This document shows, piece after piece, positions 35,060 through 43,469 of a DNA stretch of 64,000 nucleotides; position 1 is the stretch's first letter, and each line of letters starts with the position of its first letter. The position numbers were made by a program, and so were the translations under genes. Where the stretch lies: the NCBI RefSeq assembly GCF_002831585.1, contig NZ_CP025113.1:2108001-2172000 (forward strand). The letters are read 5' to 3'. This DNA comes from Bradyrhizobium sp. SK17 (GTDB taxonomy: Bacteria > Pseudomonadota > Alphaproteobacteria > Rhizobiales > Xanthobacteraceae). The notes under the pieces were generated by a model that worked only from the letters and a program-made list of their open reading frames with translations, ran no database searches and was not told the DNA's origin.

Positions 35060-35239
35060 ATGGCCGATCATCTCGACGACTACATGAACGCCGTCGCGCG
35101 CGCGATGGGGTTGCCGCTGGAGGACGCCTGGCGTCCCGCGGTGCGCGCCAATCTCGAGGTCTCGCTGCGGCTGGCAAGGCTGGTCGACGACTTCCCGCTG
35201 CCGGACGACGTCGTCTCGGCCGCGGTCTATTCGACCTGA
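35060..35239 (+). CDS. atzG: AtzG-like small subunit (DUF4089)
   Basis: A 59-residue helical protein, MADHLDDYMNAVARAMGLPL at the start and LVDDFPLPDDVVSAAVYST at the end. It resembles AtzG, the GatC-like partner that stabilises AtzE in 1-carboxybiuret hydrolase. GGGAG lies five bases before the ATG, and the AtzE-like gene starts seven bases after the stop, as expected for a subunit pair. Confidence 0.8.
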   Translation: MADHLDDYMNAVARAMGLPLEDAWRPAVRANLEVSLRLARLVDDFPLPDDVVSAAVYST

Positions 35240-35246
35240 GATCGCG

Positions 35247-36644
35247 ATGTCCGAAACTCCCGCTTTCATGTCGGCCGCCGACATCGCGCAGGCGGTCTCG
35301 CACCGCAAGCTCACCGCCCTTGCCGCGACCGAGGCTGCGCTCGCGCGCATCGCCGCGCACGACAAGGTGCTCAATTCCTTCACGGACGTCACCGCCGATC
35401 GCGCCCGCACCAAGGCGCGCGCGATCGACGCGGCCATCGCGGCGGGGCAACCGGTCGGCCCGCTCGCCGGCGTGCCGTTCGCGGTCAAGAACCTGTTCGA
35501 CGTGCAGGGGCTCTCGACCCGCGCTGGCTCGAAGATCAACCGCGACCTGCCGCCGTCGCCGCGCGACGCCGTGCTGATCGAGCGGCTGGAGGCGGCCGGC
35601 GCCGTGCTGGTCGGCGCGCTCAACATGGGCGAATACGCCTACGACTTCACCGGCGAGAACGTCCATGACGGCCCGTCGCGCAACCCGCACGATCCGACGC
35701 GGATGACCGGGGGCTCCTCCGGCGGCTCGGGCAGCGCCGTCGGCGGCGCGCTGGTGCCGATCGCGCTCGGCTCCGACACCAACGGCTCGATCCGGGTGCC
35801 GTCGTCGTTCTGCGGCACGTTCGGCCTGAAGCCGACCTATGGAAGGCTGTCGCGCGCGCGGTCCTATCCGTTCGTCGCGAGCCTCGATCATCTCGGCCCG
35901 CTGGCGCGCAGCGTCAAGGATCTCGCGCTGGCCTATGACGCCATGCAGGGACCTGATGGAGATGATCCGGCGTGCATCGTGCAGTCGGTCGAGCCGACCG
36001 TGCCGTTGCTCGCCCATGATGTCCGCGGGCTGCGGGTTGCGATCGCCGGCGGCTATTTCCAGCAGAACGTGTTCCCGGAGGCCGTCGAAGCGGTCGCGCG
36101 CGTCGCGAAGGCGCTCGGCGCCACGCGGACCGTGGAGCTGCCGGAAGCCGCGCGCGCCCGCGCCGCTGCCTACATCATCACCACCACCGAGGGCGCCGCG
36201 CTGCATCTCGACCGGCTGCGCAAGCGTCCCGACGATTTCGATCCGGCGGTGCGCGACCGTTTCATCGCCGGCGCGATGGTGCCGGCGGTCTATGTCGACA
36301 AGGCGCAGAAATTCCGCCGCTGGTACCGCGCCAGGGTGCTGGAGCTGTTCCAGTCGGTCGACGTGATCCTGGCGCCGGCGACACCGTGCACAGCGCCGAA
36401 GCTCGGTCAGGTCAATTTCACGCTCGATGGCGTCGAGCTTCCGGTCCGCGCCAATATCGGCATCCATACCCAGCCGATCTCGTTCATCGGCCTGCCGGTC
36501 GTGGCGGTGCCGGTGCCGCTCGAGCCGTTGCCGATCGGCGTGCAGATCATCACCGCACCCTGGCGCGAGGACATCGCGCTACGGGTCGCCTATGCATTGG
36601 AACAGATGGGCGTCGCGGTCGCGCCGGCGCCGAGAGGATTTTAG
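35247..36644 (+). CDS. atzE: AtzE-family amidohydrolase
   Basis: A 465-residue amidase-signature enzyme. The Ser-cisSer-Lys triad is visible: Lys81 (FAVKNLFDV), Ser157 ([10 protein letters not shown]) and nucleophile Ser181 ([11 protein letters not shown]). AtzE with AtzG deaminates 1-carboxybiuret in cyanuric acid catabolism; related proteins sit with HpxZ in oxalurate/ureide clusters. The adjacent AtzG-like and AtzH/HpxZ-like genes support the AtzE assignment. The precise substrate here is not proven, since cyanuric acid hydrolase is absent. Confidence 0.82.
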   Translation: MSETPAFMSAADIAQAVSHRKLTALAATEAALARIAAHDKVLNSFTDVTADRARTKARAIDAAIAAGQPVGPLAGVPFAVKNLFDVQGLSTRAGSKINRDLPPSPRDAVLIERLEAAGAVLVGALNMGEYAYDFTGENVHDGPSRNPHDPTRMTGGSSGGSGSAVGGALVPIALGSDTNGSIRVPSSFCGTFGLKPTYGRLSRARSYPFVASLDHLGPLARSVKDLALAYDAMQGPDGDDPACIVQSVEPTVPLLAHDVRGLRVAIAGGYFQQNVFPEAVEAVARVAKALGATRTVELPEAARARAAAYIITTTEGAALHLDRLRKRPDDFDPAVRDRFIAGAMVPAVYVDKAQKFRRWYRARVLELFQSVDVILAPATPCTAPKLGQVNFTLDGVELPVRANIGIHTQPISFIGLPVVAVPVPLEPLPIGVQIITAPWREDIALRVAYALEQMGVAVAPAPRGF

Positions 36645-36646
36645 CT

Positions 36647-37039
36647 ATGGACATCGATCTTCCCGACGTGGTCGCCGAAGTGACCGCGCAGTTCCAGCGC
36701 TACGAGAAAGCGCTGGTGTCGAACGACGTCGCGGTGCTCGACGAGCTGTTTCGCGACGACAGCCGCACGCTGCGCTACGGCATCGGCGAGAACCTCTATG
36801 GCTACGCCGAGATCATGGCGTTTCGCGCCGGGCGCTCGCCGGTCGGCCTGATGCGCAGGATCGACCGCACCGTGATCACGAGCTATGGCCGCGACACCGC
36901 GATCGCCTCGACGCTGTTCTACCGGGACAACGCGCCGGGCAGGGTGGGCCGGCAGATGCAGACGTGGATTCGCTTCCCCGAGGGCTGGAGAATCGTCGCG
37001 GCCCATGTCAGCGTCATCGACGAGCCAAAGGGCGTTTGA
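36647..37039 (+). CDS. AtzH/HpxZ-like protein (DUF3225, NTF2/SnoaL fold)
   Basis: A 130-residue protein with the cystatin-like NTF2 fold; segments [19 protein letters not shown] and [20 protein letters not shown] are typical. Family members are HpxZ of oxalurate catabolism and AtzH, the amidohydrolase acting between AtzE and allophanate hydrolase in Pseudomonas ADP. GAGG precedes the ATG at 36647, two bases after the AtzE stop. Position in the cluster favours an AtzH-type role. Confidence 0.8.
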   Translation: MDIDLPDVVAEVTAQFQRYEKALVSNDVAVLDELFRDDSRTLRYGIGENLYGYAEIMAFRAGRSPVGLMRRIDRTVITSYGRDTAIASTLFYRDNAPGRVGRQMQTWIRFPEGWRIVAAHVSVIDEPKGV

Positions 37040-37056
37040 ACACGAGCGCTTGAACC

Positions 37057-37788
37057 ATGAGCCTGGACGATCTTCCGACCCGCGCGCCGCAGCCGACCGA
37101 GTCCGAGCCGGCGGTGCCGCGCGTCGATCGCCCGTCGTCGCTGGTCGACAAGATCACCCGCGCCGAGGAGCTGCGGCTGCAACTCGCCGACGAGATCGTG
37201 CGTGGCACGCTGCCGCCGGGTGCCGGGCTCGACGAGACCGACCTCGCGCGCCGCTTCAACGTTTCGCGCACCCCGGTGCGCGAGGCGCTGCGGCAGCTTG
37301 CGGCCAGCGGCCTGATCGATGCCCGCGCGCATCGCGGCGCGGTGGTGGCGCGGCCCTCGCTCGAAAGATTGACCGGCATGTTCGAGGCGATGGCGGAGCT
37401 GGAAGCGATGTGCGCCGGCCTTGCCGCCGAACGGATGACACCGGCGGAGCGTCACGCGCTGGAGGCGGTCCATGAGGAGCTGCGGGTGCTGAGCTACACC
37501 GGCAATCCCGAGCGTTTCCACGAGGTCAATGAGCGCTTCCACAACGCGATCTATGCCGGCTCGCAGAACGCCTATATCGCCGAGATCACCCTGGCGACGC
37601 GGGTGCGCGTGCAGCCGTTCCGTCGCGCCCAGTTCCGCAACCTCGGGCGGCTTGCAAAATCCCACGCCGAGCACGACCGCGTTGTGGTCGCCATCATGCG
37701 CGGCGACAAGCCCGGCGCGGCGGCCGCGATGCGCGACCATATCGAGCACGTCCGCGGGGAATACGAGACCTACGCGGTGTCGGTGTAG
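37057..37788 (+). CDS. GntR-family regulator with FCD ligand domain
   Basis: A 243-residue regulator: winged helix at about 35-100 (LRLQLADEIVRGTLPPGAGL, FNVSRTPVREALRQLAA) and an all-helical FCD effector domain (about 110-235) with metal/ligand residues in FHEVNERFHNAIY and H-x3-H near the end. It is the last gene of the importer/amidohydrolase run and probably senses a pathway intermediate. Confidence 0.9.
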   Translation: MSLDDLPTRAPQPTESEPAVPRVDRPSSLVDKITRAEELRLQLADEIVRGTLPPGAGLDETDLARRFNVSRTPVREALRQLAASGLIDARAHRGAVVARPSLERLTGMFEAMAELEAMCAGLAAERMTPAERHALEAVHEELRVLSYTGNPERFHEVNERFHNAIYAGSQNAYIAEITLATRVRVQPFRRAQFRNLGRLAKSHAEHDRVVVAIMRGDKPGAAAAMRDHIEHVRGEYETYAVSV

Positions 37789-37815
37789 CGTTCGCGGAAA
37801 CCCATCAGCATCTTC

Positions 37816-37856
37816 ATTCCGGGCTCGCGCCAGGAGGCGCGCCCCGGAATGACGGT
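37816..37856. repeat. Group D palindrome
   Basis: CATTCCGGGCTCGCGCC paired with GGCGCGCCCCGGAATG, a single hairpin between the convergent gntR-type and allophanate hydrolase genes, well placed to terminate both transcripts. Confidence 0.65.
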
Positions 37857-37864
37857 GGGGGCGG

Positions 37865-39649
37865 CTATGCCTTCACCTTCTCCGCCATGAACGCCCGCCA
37901 GCCGCCATAGGCCGAGATATCCTTTGCGCCGGCGATCGCAGCCGGTTCGACGATGAAACCCTTGGCCTGCCGCCCATCGGCGAGCCTGATCGTGCCGATC
38001 GCCATCGGCGGCGGGATCGCGGCGACGAATATTCCAAATGCTGAAGGCGACATCGCCCAGAGCTCCAGCTTGATCGCATGGCCCGCGCCCGCCTCGATGC
38101 GCAGCATGCCGGGCTTCGGCGGTGTGGTGTCGAGTGCGTAGAGCCTGTAGTCCGGCGCGGTGAGCGTCTCTTCCAGTAGGCGTGCATCGAGTGTCGTCAA
38201 TTCGTGGTTCAGCACCATGCCCGAGAGATGCGCGCCGACCACCGCGATGGTGATCTCGTCCTGTGCCGGAGCCGGCGTTGCGGCAAGCGGCGGCTGGGGC
38301 AGTGCGTTGGCTCCGATCGGCAATCCGGTATCGGCATGGAATACGCGGCCGATGCTGGCGAGTTCGGCGTCGCGGCCGGCCGGCGCCAGCAACGTGATGC
38401 CGAACGGCGCGCCGTCGGGCCGCATCGCCGATGGCAGCGCCAGGCCGCAGAGATCGAGCAGGTTGACGAAATTGGTATAGGTGCCGAGCCGCGAGTTGAG
38501 CTCGATCGGTTTGGCGAGCACGTCCGCTGTCGAATAGACGGTCGGCGCCGTCGGCAGCACGATCGCATCGAGGCTTGCGAAGGTGCGCGCAGCAACCCGG
38601 CGCAGTGCCTGCAAGCGATACAGCGCCGAGAAGGTGTCGGCGGCGGAGGGGCGCGCACCGCCGATGGTGATCTCGCGCGTCACCGGATGGATCGCTTCGG
38701 GTGACGAAGCCAGGAGGTCGCGGATCACCAGATAGCGTTCAGCGACCCACGGGCCCTCATAGAGCAGCTGCGCGGTCTCGTAGAACGGCTCGAGGTCGAA
38801 TTCGACGAGATCGGCGCCGAGCGCCCGCCAGCGATTCACTGCCTCGCCATAGGCCTTCTCGGCCGCGCGATCGCCGAAGAAGATCAGCTGACCGGACTTG
38901 GGAATACCGAGCTTCAGCTTCGCCGGAAACGCCGCGAGGGCGGCCAGCGGCCGGTCGCGCGAGAACGGGTCGGCGTCGTCGGGACCCGCCATGACGGCGA
39001 GCGCGGCCAGCGCATCGTCGACGGTCAGCGAGAACACCGAGATGCAGTCGAGCGTGCGGCAGGCCGGCACCAGCCCGGTATTCGGGATCAGCCCGAGGCT
39101 CGGCTTGAGCCCGACGATGTTGTTGAGCATCGCCGGCACGCGGCCGCTGCCCGCGGTGTCGGTGCCGAGCGCAAGCGGCACCAGGCCGGCGGAGACCGCC
39201 ACCGCCGAGCCCGAGCTCGATCCGCCCGGCACGAGATCGTCGCGGACTGCATTCTTCGGAATGCCATAGGGCGAGCGCACGCCGACCAGGCCGGTGGCGA
39301 ACTGGTCGAGATTGGTCTTGCCGATGATGATGGCGCCGGCCGCGCGCAGTCTGGCGACCGCAGTCGAGTCGTGGGCTGGCGTGTATGCGAAGGCCGGGCA
39401 AGCGGCGGTGGTCGGCAAGCCCGCGACGTCGATATTGTCCTTCACGGCGACCGGCACGCCATAGAGCGGCAGCGTCGGATCTGCGAGCCGCGCGGCCTCG
39501 GCAAGCGCCTCTTTCTCATCGCGCAGGCTGATGAAGATGGCGGGATCGTTGTGCTCGCGGATGCGCTGGTAGCTGCGGGCCACGGTTTGCGCCGGCGTCA
39601 TGGTCTTGATGCGGTGTGCGGCAACGATCGCGGCGACAGTTTCAGTCAC
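37865..39649 (-). CDS. atzF: Allophanate hydrolase
   Basis: A 594-residue enzyme converting allophanate to ammonia and CO2. The N-terminal amidase domain has Lys70 (VAVKDNIDV), Ser144 (PGGSSSGS) and nucleophile Ser168 (GTDTAGSGR). The C-terminal roughly 130 residues form the AtzF-type domain (GMVLNHELT, MLRIEAGAG, GWRAFM). GTG at 39649 is chosen since GAGG lies eight bases upstream; the frame is open to 39781 with an ATG at 39682. There is no urea carboxylase, so allophanate is expected from the AtzE/AtzH-like steps. It is convergent with the atz-like operon. Confidence 0.9.
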   Translation of the reverse strand: MTETVAAIVAAHRIKTMTPAQTVARSYQRIREHNDPAIFISLRDEKEALAEAARLADPTLPLYGVPVAVKDNIDVAGLPTTAACPAFAYTPAHDSTAVARLRAAGAIIIGKTNLDQFATGLVGVRSPYGIPKNAVRDDLVPGGSSSGSAVAVSAGLVPLALGTDTAGSGRVPAMLNNIVGLKPSLGLIPNTGLVPACRTLDCISVFSLTVDDALAALAVMAGPDDADPFSRDRPLAALAAFPAKLKLGIPKSGQLIFFGDRAAEKAYGEAVNRWRALGADLVEFDLEPFYETAQLLYEGPWVAERYLVIRDLLASSPEAIHPVTREITIGGARPSAADTFSALYRLQALRRVAARTFASLDAIVLPTAPTVYSTADVLAKPIELNSRLGTYTNFVNLLDLCGLALPSAMRPDGAPFGITLLAPAGRDAELASIGRVFHADTGLPIGANALPQPPLAATPAPAQDEITIAVVGAHLSGMVLNHELTTLDARLLEETLTAPDYRLYALDTTPPKPGMLRIEAGAGHAIKLELWAMSPSAFGIFVAAIPPPMAIGTIRLADGRQAKGFIVEPAAIAGAKDISAYGGWRAFMAEKVKA

Positions 39650-39886
39650 GTGGTTGGCCTCGTCTCTGGCGCGGTGAGGCATTGGATGCCGCCCGCGAGG
39701 GAATTGCAGCCTGATCGAAGCAAGCAATGTGCCATTGTGTACAATTCGCCTGCGCCGACAGTACGCCAGATTATCACACAATATCAGTTGCTTGAAACGG
39801 TCGCCAGGCGTTGGTGCGGGTTGGCCTGCGAGCGCATTTGCCTATTTTACAGGCAGGTTTGACCGAGTCGGGATCCGATCGTTGGA

Positions 39887-40417
39887 TCAGGTGAAGCAGG
39901 CGAGGATCCGCAACAATTGCTCGCGGTTGTCCTTGCCGATCTTCTCGGCGACATGCCGCTCGTGTTCGGCGGCGAGCCGCTTGAACTGCGCCAGCGCGGT
40001 CTTGCCGCGTGCGGTCAGATGCAGCGCGTGGGAGCGGCGGTCGGTGACGGAGGGGATGCGGCTGACGAAGTCGCGCTCCTCCAGGCTGTCGAGCAGATGC
40101 ACCAGCCGCGCGCGTTCGATCCCGAGCCGCTTGGCGACCGCCATCTGGCTCAGGCCCGGATTGGCCCCGATCACGGTCATCACAGAATACTGCGTCGGGC
40201 GGATATCGACCGTCGCCAGTGTCTTGATGAAGTCCTGAAAGATCCAGAGCTGGAAGCGCCGCACCGCGTAGCCGGCGTGGCCGACCAGCGCGTCGAGGCC
40301 GATCTCCTCCCCGGCGTCGCCATCGCACGTCCGGCCATTTGCCGCGCGCGTTCGGGGGCGGCGGATTGCCGCCGCTGTTCCTGCTGCCTTGCGCGACGTC
40401 TTTTGCGGGCCTGCCAT
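39887..40417 (-). CDS. MarR-family regulator of the feruloyl-CoA synthase gene
   Basis: A 176-residue winged-helix repressor with a Lys/Arg-rich N-terminal tail. The DNA-binding region (SQMAVAKRLGIERARLVHLLDSLEERDFVSR) and wing (DRRSHALHLTARG) are clear. ATG at 40417 is preferred to TTG at 40474, which would overlap a likely operator. Divergent orientation to a feruloyl-CoA synthase matches FerC/CouR-type regulators that sense hydroxycinnamoyl-CoA; ligand identity is inferred. Confidence 0.82.
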   Translation of the reverse strand: MAGPQKTSRKAAGTAAAIRRPRTRAANGRTCDGDAGEEIGLDALVGHAGYAVRRFQLWIFQDFIKTLATVDIRPTQYSVMTVIGANPGLSQMAVAKRLGIERARLVHLLDSLEERDFVSRIPSVTDRRSHALHLTARGKTALAQFKRLAAEHERHVAEKIGKDNREQLLRILACFT

Positions 40418-40454
40418 GGCCGCAAGGCTAGCGCGCCCGCGGCGGGAAGGAAAG

Positions 40455-40475
40455 ATTGTTGTTGACGACAACAAT
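40455..40475. promoter_or_regulatory. MarR operator, perfect inverted repeat
   Basis: ATTGTTGT and ACAACAAT are separated by TGACG in the divergent promoter region between the MarR gene (start 40417) and the feruloyl-CoA synthase gene (start 40550). Confidence 0.7.
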
Positions 40476-40549
40476 TGGTGTCCGCAACATTATGGCCAAT
40501 AGCCCGGCCGGGACCGCGGTCCCGAACAGACATGGGCGTGGAGGAAACC

Positions 40550-42412
40550 ATGACGATGGCCGCCGCCAGCGGAGACAATCCGAGCAAGCTGTTCGCGATG
40601 CCGGCGATCGTCGCCGACCGCCGCGACGACGGCAGCATCCTGATCCGCTCCACGACGCCCTTGAAAGCGAGTGCCCGCTGCATCGGCGACTGGCTGGAGC
40701 ACTGGGCGCGGCAGGCGCCGGATCGCATCTTCCTCGGCGAACGCGCCAGCATCGAAACGCCATGGAGCACCGTCAGCTATCGCGACGCGCGCGGCATCGT
40801 GCGGCGGGCCGCATCATGGATCCTGGCGAAGGGCCTGAGCACGGAACGGCCGCTGGTCATCCTCTCGGACAACGGCATCGACCACGCATTGCTTGCGCTC
40901 GCCGCCCAGCATGTCGGCGTGCCGTCGGCCGCGATCTCGCCGGCCTACTCGCTGATGTCGAAAGACTTCGACAAGCTGAAGAGCATGATCGCGCTGCTCG
41001 ATCCCGGCGCAATCTACGTTGCGAGCACCAAGCCGTTCGCGGCCGCGCTTGCCGCGATCGCGCCGCTGCATCGGGCGACCATCGTCAGCGGCAATCCCGA
41101 TGACGCGGACGCGCTGTCGTTCCGCACCATTGCAGCGACACCGGAATCATCAGAGGTCGCCACGGCCTTCGCCGCGGTGACGCCGGAGACGATCGCAAAA
41201 TTCCTGTTCACCTCGGGCTCGACCGGCACGCCGAAGGCCGTGATCAACACCCAGCTCATGCTGACCTCGAGCCAGCAGGCCAAGGCGCAGACCTGGACGT
41301 TCCTGGAGCAGGCTGGCGAAGAACTGATCATCCTGGACTGGCTGCCCTGGAGCCACACCTTTGGTGCCAACCACAATTTCAACCTGGTGCTGCGCAATGG
41401 CGGCACGCTTTACGTCGACGGCGGCAAGCCGGCGCCCGGCCTGTTTGCGACCTCGCTCGCCAATCTGCGCAGCGTGGTGCCGACGGTCTATTTCAACGTG
41501 CCGCGTGGCTTCGACATGCTGATCGCGGCGCTGCGCACCGACGACGAGCTGCGCCGGAAATTCTTCGAGGGGACCAAATTCGCCTTCTATGCCGGCGCGG
41601 CGCTGCCGCAGAATCTGTGGGATGCGCTGGAAGAATTGTCGCTGCAAACGGTTCGCCGCAGGCTGCCGATGGTATCGGCCTGGGGCTCGACCGAGACCTC
41701 GCCGCTGGCGACCGATTGTCATTTCCTGGCCAAGCGCTCCGGCAATATCGGGGTGCCGATTCCTGGTACCGAGCTGAAGCTGGTGCCCTCGGGCGACAAG
41801 CTCGAGGTCCGGGTGCGCGGACCCAATGTCACGCCGGGCTACTGGAAGGCGCCCGACCTGACCGCGGCGGCCTTCGATGACGAGGGCTTCTACAAGATCG
41901 GCGACGCCGTCACCTTCGCCGATCCTGACCGGCCGGAGCTTGGCCTGTTCTTCGACGGCCGTGTCGCGGAGGATTTCAAGCTCAACTCCGGCACCTGGGT
42001 CAGCGTCGGCACTTTGAGGGTTGCCGGCATCGCGGCGCTGGCGCCGCTCGCGCAGGACATCGTCATCACCGGTCATGGCCGCGACGAGGTGCGCTTCCTG
42101 GTGTTCCCGAACCTTGCCGCCTGCCGCGCGCTCGCGGGACTGGCAGACAACGCCGACGCGCGCGAGGCGATCGGCCATGCGGCGGTCCGTTCCGCGATCG
42201 GGCAGGGGCTGGCGCGGCTGAAGGCGCAAGGCGACCATTCCTCCGGCCATGCCACCCGTGCGCTGTTGCTGGCCGAGCCCGCCTCGGTCGACGGCGGCGA
42301 GATCACCGACAAGGGCTACATCAACCAGCGCGCCGTGCTGACACGCCGCGCTGCGGCAGTGGCGGTACTGGAGGACGACGGGGCGTCCGAGCCGATCGGC
42401 TGCGCGGGCTGA
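40550..42412 (+). CDS. fcs: Feruloyl-CoA synthase
   Basis: A 620-residue ANL-family ligase activating ferulate and related hydroxycinnamates. The AMP-binding motif LFTSGSTGTPKAVI, the WLPWSHTFGANHN segment and the AWGSTETSP motif are present; the long N-terminal region and SGTWVSVGTLR segment are typical of Fcs rather than 4-coumarate ligases. The ATG at 40550 follows GGAGGAAACC; an upstream ATG at 40532 is less likely. No enoyl-CoA hydratase/aldolase or vanillin dehydrogenase gene is adjacent, so the rest of the pathway lies elsewhere. Confidence 0.88.
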   Translation: MTMAAASGDNPSKLFAMPAIVADRRDDGSILIRSTTPLKASARCIGDWLEHWARQAPDRIFLGERASIETPWSTVSYRDARGIVRRAASWILAKGLSTERPLVILSDNGIDHALLALAAQHVGVPSAAISPAYSLMSKDFDKLKSMIALLDPGAIYVASTKPFAAALAAIAPLHRATIVSGNPDDADALSFRTIAATPESSEVATAFAAVTPETIAKFLFTSGSTGTPKAVINTQLMLTSSQQAKAQTWTFLEQAGEELIILDWLPWSHTFGANHNFNLVLRNGGTLYVDGGKPAPGLFATSLANLRSVVPTVYFNVPRGFDMLIAALRTDDELRRKFFEGTKFAFYAGAALPQNLWDALEELSLQTVRRRLPMVSAWGSTETSPLATDCHFLAKRSGNIGVPIPGTELKLVPSGDKLEVRVRGPNVTPGYWKAPDLTAAAFDDEGFYKIGDAVTFADPDRPELGLFFDGRVAEDFKLNSGTWVSVGTLRVAGIAALAPLAQDIVITGHGRDEVRFLVFPNLAACRALAGLADNADAREAIGHAAVRSAIGQGLARLKAQGDHSSGHATRALLLAEPASVDGGEITDKGYINQRAVLTRRAAAVAVLEDDGASEPIGCAG

Positions 42413-42862
42413 AGCGCAATAGAGCAGGCTTCAGTGAGGAAGGCGCAGATGGAAGGGTTCCCTCCCCCTTGCGGGGGAGGGTTAGGGAGAGGGGTACCGC
42501 ACGACGTGCGCTATCCGAATTCGTGTCACTCCGACGCGCTTTGCGAAGGCGATGTACGCTTCGGTCATCCCGCCCGGGACTTACCCCTCTCCCCAACCCT
42601 CCCCCGCAAGGGGGGAGGGAGCCCGAGCGGCGTGCTCACCTGACCTGAGGGCGACGTCGCTAGTCCCGGCATGGGGCCTGACGCCGCACGTGCTCGCGTT
42701 TTTAGTTGCCCTAGCAACTAAGCTGTGCGAGTTTCCGCATCCAGAGAGACAGGGCCGGTCAACGGCCTCGCATTTGGGAGGATCATGTTGCGCAGCAGCG
42801 CGCGAGCGACACGCATGGAAGACCGGACGAATACCGCGGGGACGCAGGGCGCCCCTATGCGG
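42413..42862. other. Intergenic region with repeats, no gene
   Basis: The first half is a Group E inverted pair (42454-42624). The rest (about 42640-42862) has no convincing frame, promoter or hairpin that I could support. Confidence 0.5.
42454..42624. repeat. Group E palindrome pair
   Basis: GGTTCCCTCCCCCTTGCGGG and, inverted 130 bases on, CTCTCCCCAACCCTCCCCCG face one another after the fcs stop. The arrangement resembles each unit of the tandem duplication at 30727-31229. Confidence 0.8.
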
Positions 42863-43387
42863 TCAGGTCGTGCTTTGCCCGGTCACGGCGCCGAGATTCT
42901 CGTGCAGCCGGCGCAGCAGGTCGATCAGCACCTCGCGCTCATCCTTCTTCAGGCACGACAGCAGCCGCCGCTCGCGCTCAAGCGCCGCGACGATCACCTT
43001 GTCGTGGATGGCGCGGCCGCGCGCGGTCAGCGTGATCGAATGGGTGCGGCCATCGTCCGGCGCGGTGCGGATCGTCAAGAGGCCGCGCTTTTGCAGCGCC
43101 GAGAGATTGCGGCTGACCGGGCCCTTGTCGAAGCCGATCACCTGGCAGATCCGCGAGGCCGGAATTCCCGGCTCGATCGCCAATTGCGAGATGATCCGCC
43201 ACTCGGTGACGTTGACCCCAAAATTCTTCTGGTAAAATGCGGTGGCGCTGTTCGACAGCTTGTTGCCGATGAAGGTGATGAAAGCCGGCACATAGCGGTT
43301 GAGGTCCAGCAGCGGGCCATCGATGGCATCTGCGAGATCGGCCGGTTTCGGCCGGCGGGGCTTTCGGGGGAGGGGCTGGCTGCTCAT
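42863..43387 (-). CDS. MarR-family regulator, divergent from CYP199A-type gene
   Basis: A 174-residue winged-helix protein: DNA-binding segment IPASRICQVIGFDKGPVSRNLSALQ at about 75-100 and wing DDGRTHSITLTARG. It is distinct in sequence from the other MarR nearby. Divergence from the P450 gene and a palindrome in the shared 82-base spacer suggest it represses that gene. Confidence 0.85.
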   Translation of the reverse strand: MSSQPLPRKPRRPKPADLADAIDGPLLDLNRYVPAFITFIGNKLSNSATAFYQKNFGVNVTEWRIISQLAIEPGIPASRICQVIGFDKGPVSRNLSALQKRGLLTIRTAPDDGRTHSITLTARGRAIHDKVIVAALERERRLLSCLKKDEREVLIDLLRRLHENLGAVTGQSTT

Positions 43388-43440
43388 TTCTCAAATCATC
43401 GCTGCGAAACCGTTCGGGAGCAAGTGACATGCTGCCCGTG

Positions 43441-43453
43441 TTGACAAGATCAA
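43441..43453. promoter_or_regulatory. Candidate MarR operator ahead of the P450 gene
   Basis: TTGA-CAAGA-TCAA inverted repeat 16 bases upstream of the P450 ATG, in the divergent region shared with the second MarR gene. TTGA..TCAA arms are usual for MarR proteins acting on aromatic acyl-CoA ligands. Confidence 0.45.
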
Positions 43454-43469
43454 ACCTCGGGAGGTCCCG

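Noticed and set aside
39649..39781. Longer N-terminus for allophanate hydrolase
   Set aside because: The extra 44 codons have no amidase similarity, and a GTG with a good ribosome-binding site gives the family length.
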